Shown here in pieces: positions 43,724-43,742 of a stretch of 43,742 bases of DNA (its first letter is position 1; every line of letters starts with the position of its first letter). A model generated the notes under the pieces. That model worked only from the letters and a program-made list of their open reading frames with translations, searched no databases and was not told the DNA's origin. The DNA lies in contig NZ_VCKX01000081.1 in the NCBI RefSeq assembly GCF_005889725.1, forward strand, positions 1 to 43,742. Reading direction: 5' to 3'. This stretch comes from Nonomuraea zeae (GTDB lineage Bacteria; Actinomycetota; Actinomycetes; Streptosporangiales; Streptosporangiaceae). The translations under genes were made by a program, and so were the position numbers.

Positions 43724-43742
43724 CTGTCTCTTATACACCTCT
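43724..43742 (+). other. Sequencing adapter remnant (Nextera mosaic end)
   Basis: The last 19 bases, CTGTCTCTTATACACCTCT, match the Nextera transposase mosaic end at 18 of 19 positions. This is library-preparation sequence, not genomic DNA. Confidence 0.96.

Overview
The window is GC-rich actinobacterial DNA. The evidence is the codon bias, the GTG/TTG starts, a HadA/HadB pair beside rpmG, large LuxR-type (LAL) and BTAD/SARP-type regulators, and an ABC sugar importer with no ATPase gene of its own. The gene content suggests a filamentous, soil-type actinomycete, possibly Streptosporangiaceae-like; that placement is inference. The last 19 bases match the Nextera transposase mosaic end with one mismatch, so the right edge is a sequencing-contig end carrying adapter.

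Layout. 0-5 kb: a leucine-rich-repeat protein whose frame is open to the left edge, then a minus-strand deoC operon (deoC, a full aldehyde dehydrogenase, and a short catalytically dead one). 5-8.2 kb: a 48-residue protein, a hairpin terminator and a LAL regulator. 8.2-12.7 kb: a conserved housekeeping block on the minus strand (tRNA-Met, rpmG, hadA, hadB, a glycosyltransferase-like gene, murB), followed by a GDT1/UPF0016 cation exporter preceded by a yybP-ykoY manganese riboswitch.

12.8-21.4 kb: one tightly coupled minus-strand catabolic operon, probably for a sugar acid or related carbohydrate. Its order is Zn-alcohol dehydrogenase, lipoprotein binding protein, two permeases, enolase-superfamily enzyme, FadR-type GntR regulator, aldehyde dehydrogenase and DUF2804 protein. 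A single promoter with a palindromic operator over the start site lies upstream. 21.4-28 kb: tRNA-Thr with its terminator, a small unknown protein, a hemerythrin-like protein, and a minus-strand operon running P-loop kinase, GH25 lysozyme, NlpC/P60 peptidase, BTAD/SARP regulator.

28-36.4 kb: mixed accessory genes. These are a DrrAB-type ABC exporter, a NUDIX hydrolase, a flavin-reductase-like protein, a TrmO-like protein, an eroded LAL pseudogene, an MFS transporter, a small membrane protein behind two tandem palindromes, a RidA-like protein, an alpha/beta hydrolase and a secreted unknown protein. 36.5-40 kb: a three-gene signalling cassette (VWA protein, PP2C-like phosphatase, membrane-anchored Ser/Thr kinase with an unrecognised external domain) resembling the TerY-P triad. 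40-43.7 kb: an SDR-type reductase divergent from a GlxA-type AraC regulator, then a secreted glycoside hydrolase with a carbohydrate-binding module.

The strongest items for follow-up are the manganese riboswitch and its competing hairpin, the VWA/PP2C/kinase cassette, the catalytically dead aldehyde dehydrogenase paired with an intact one, the operator of the catabolic operon, and the multiply deleted LAL pseudogene.
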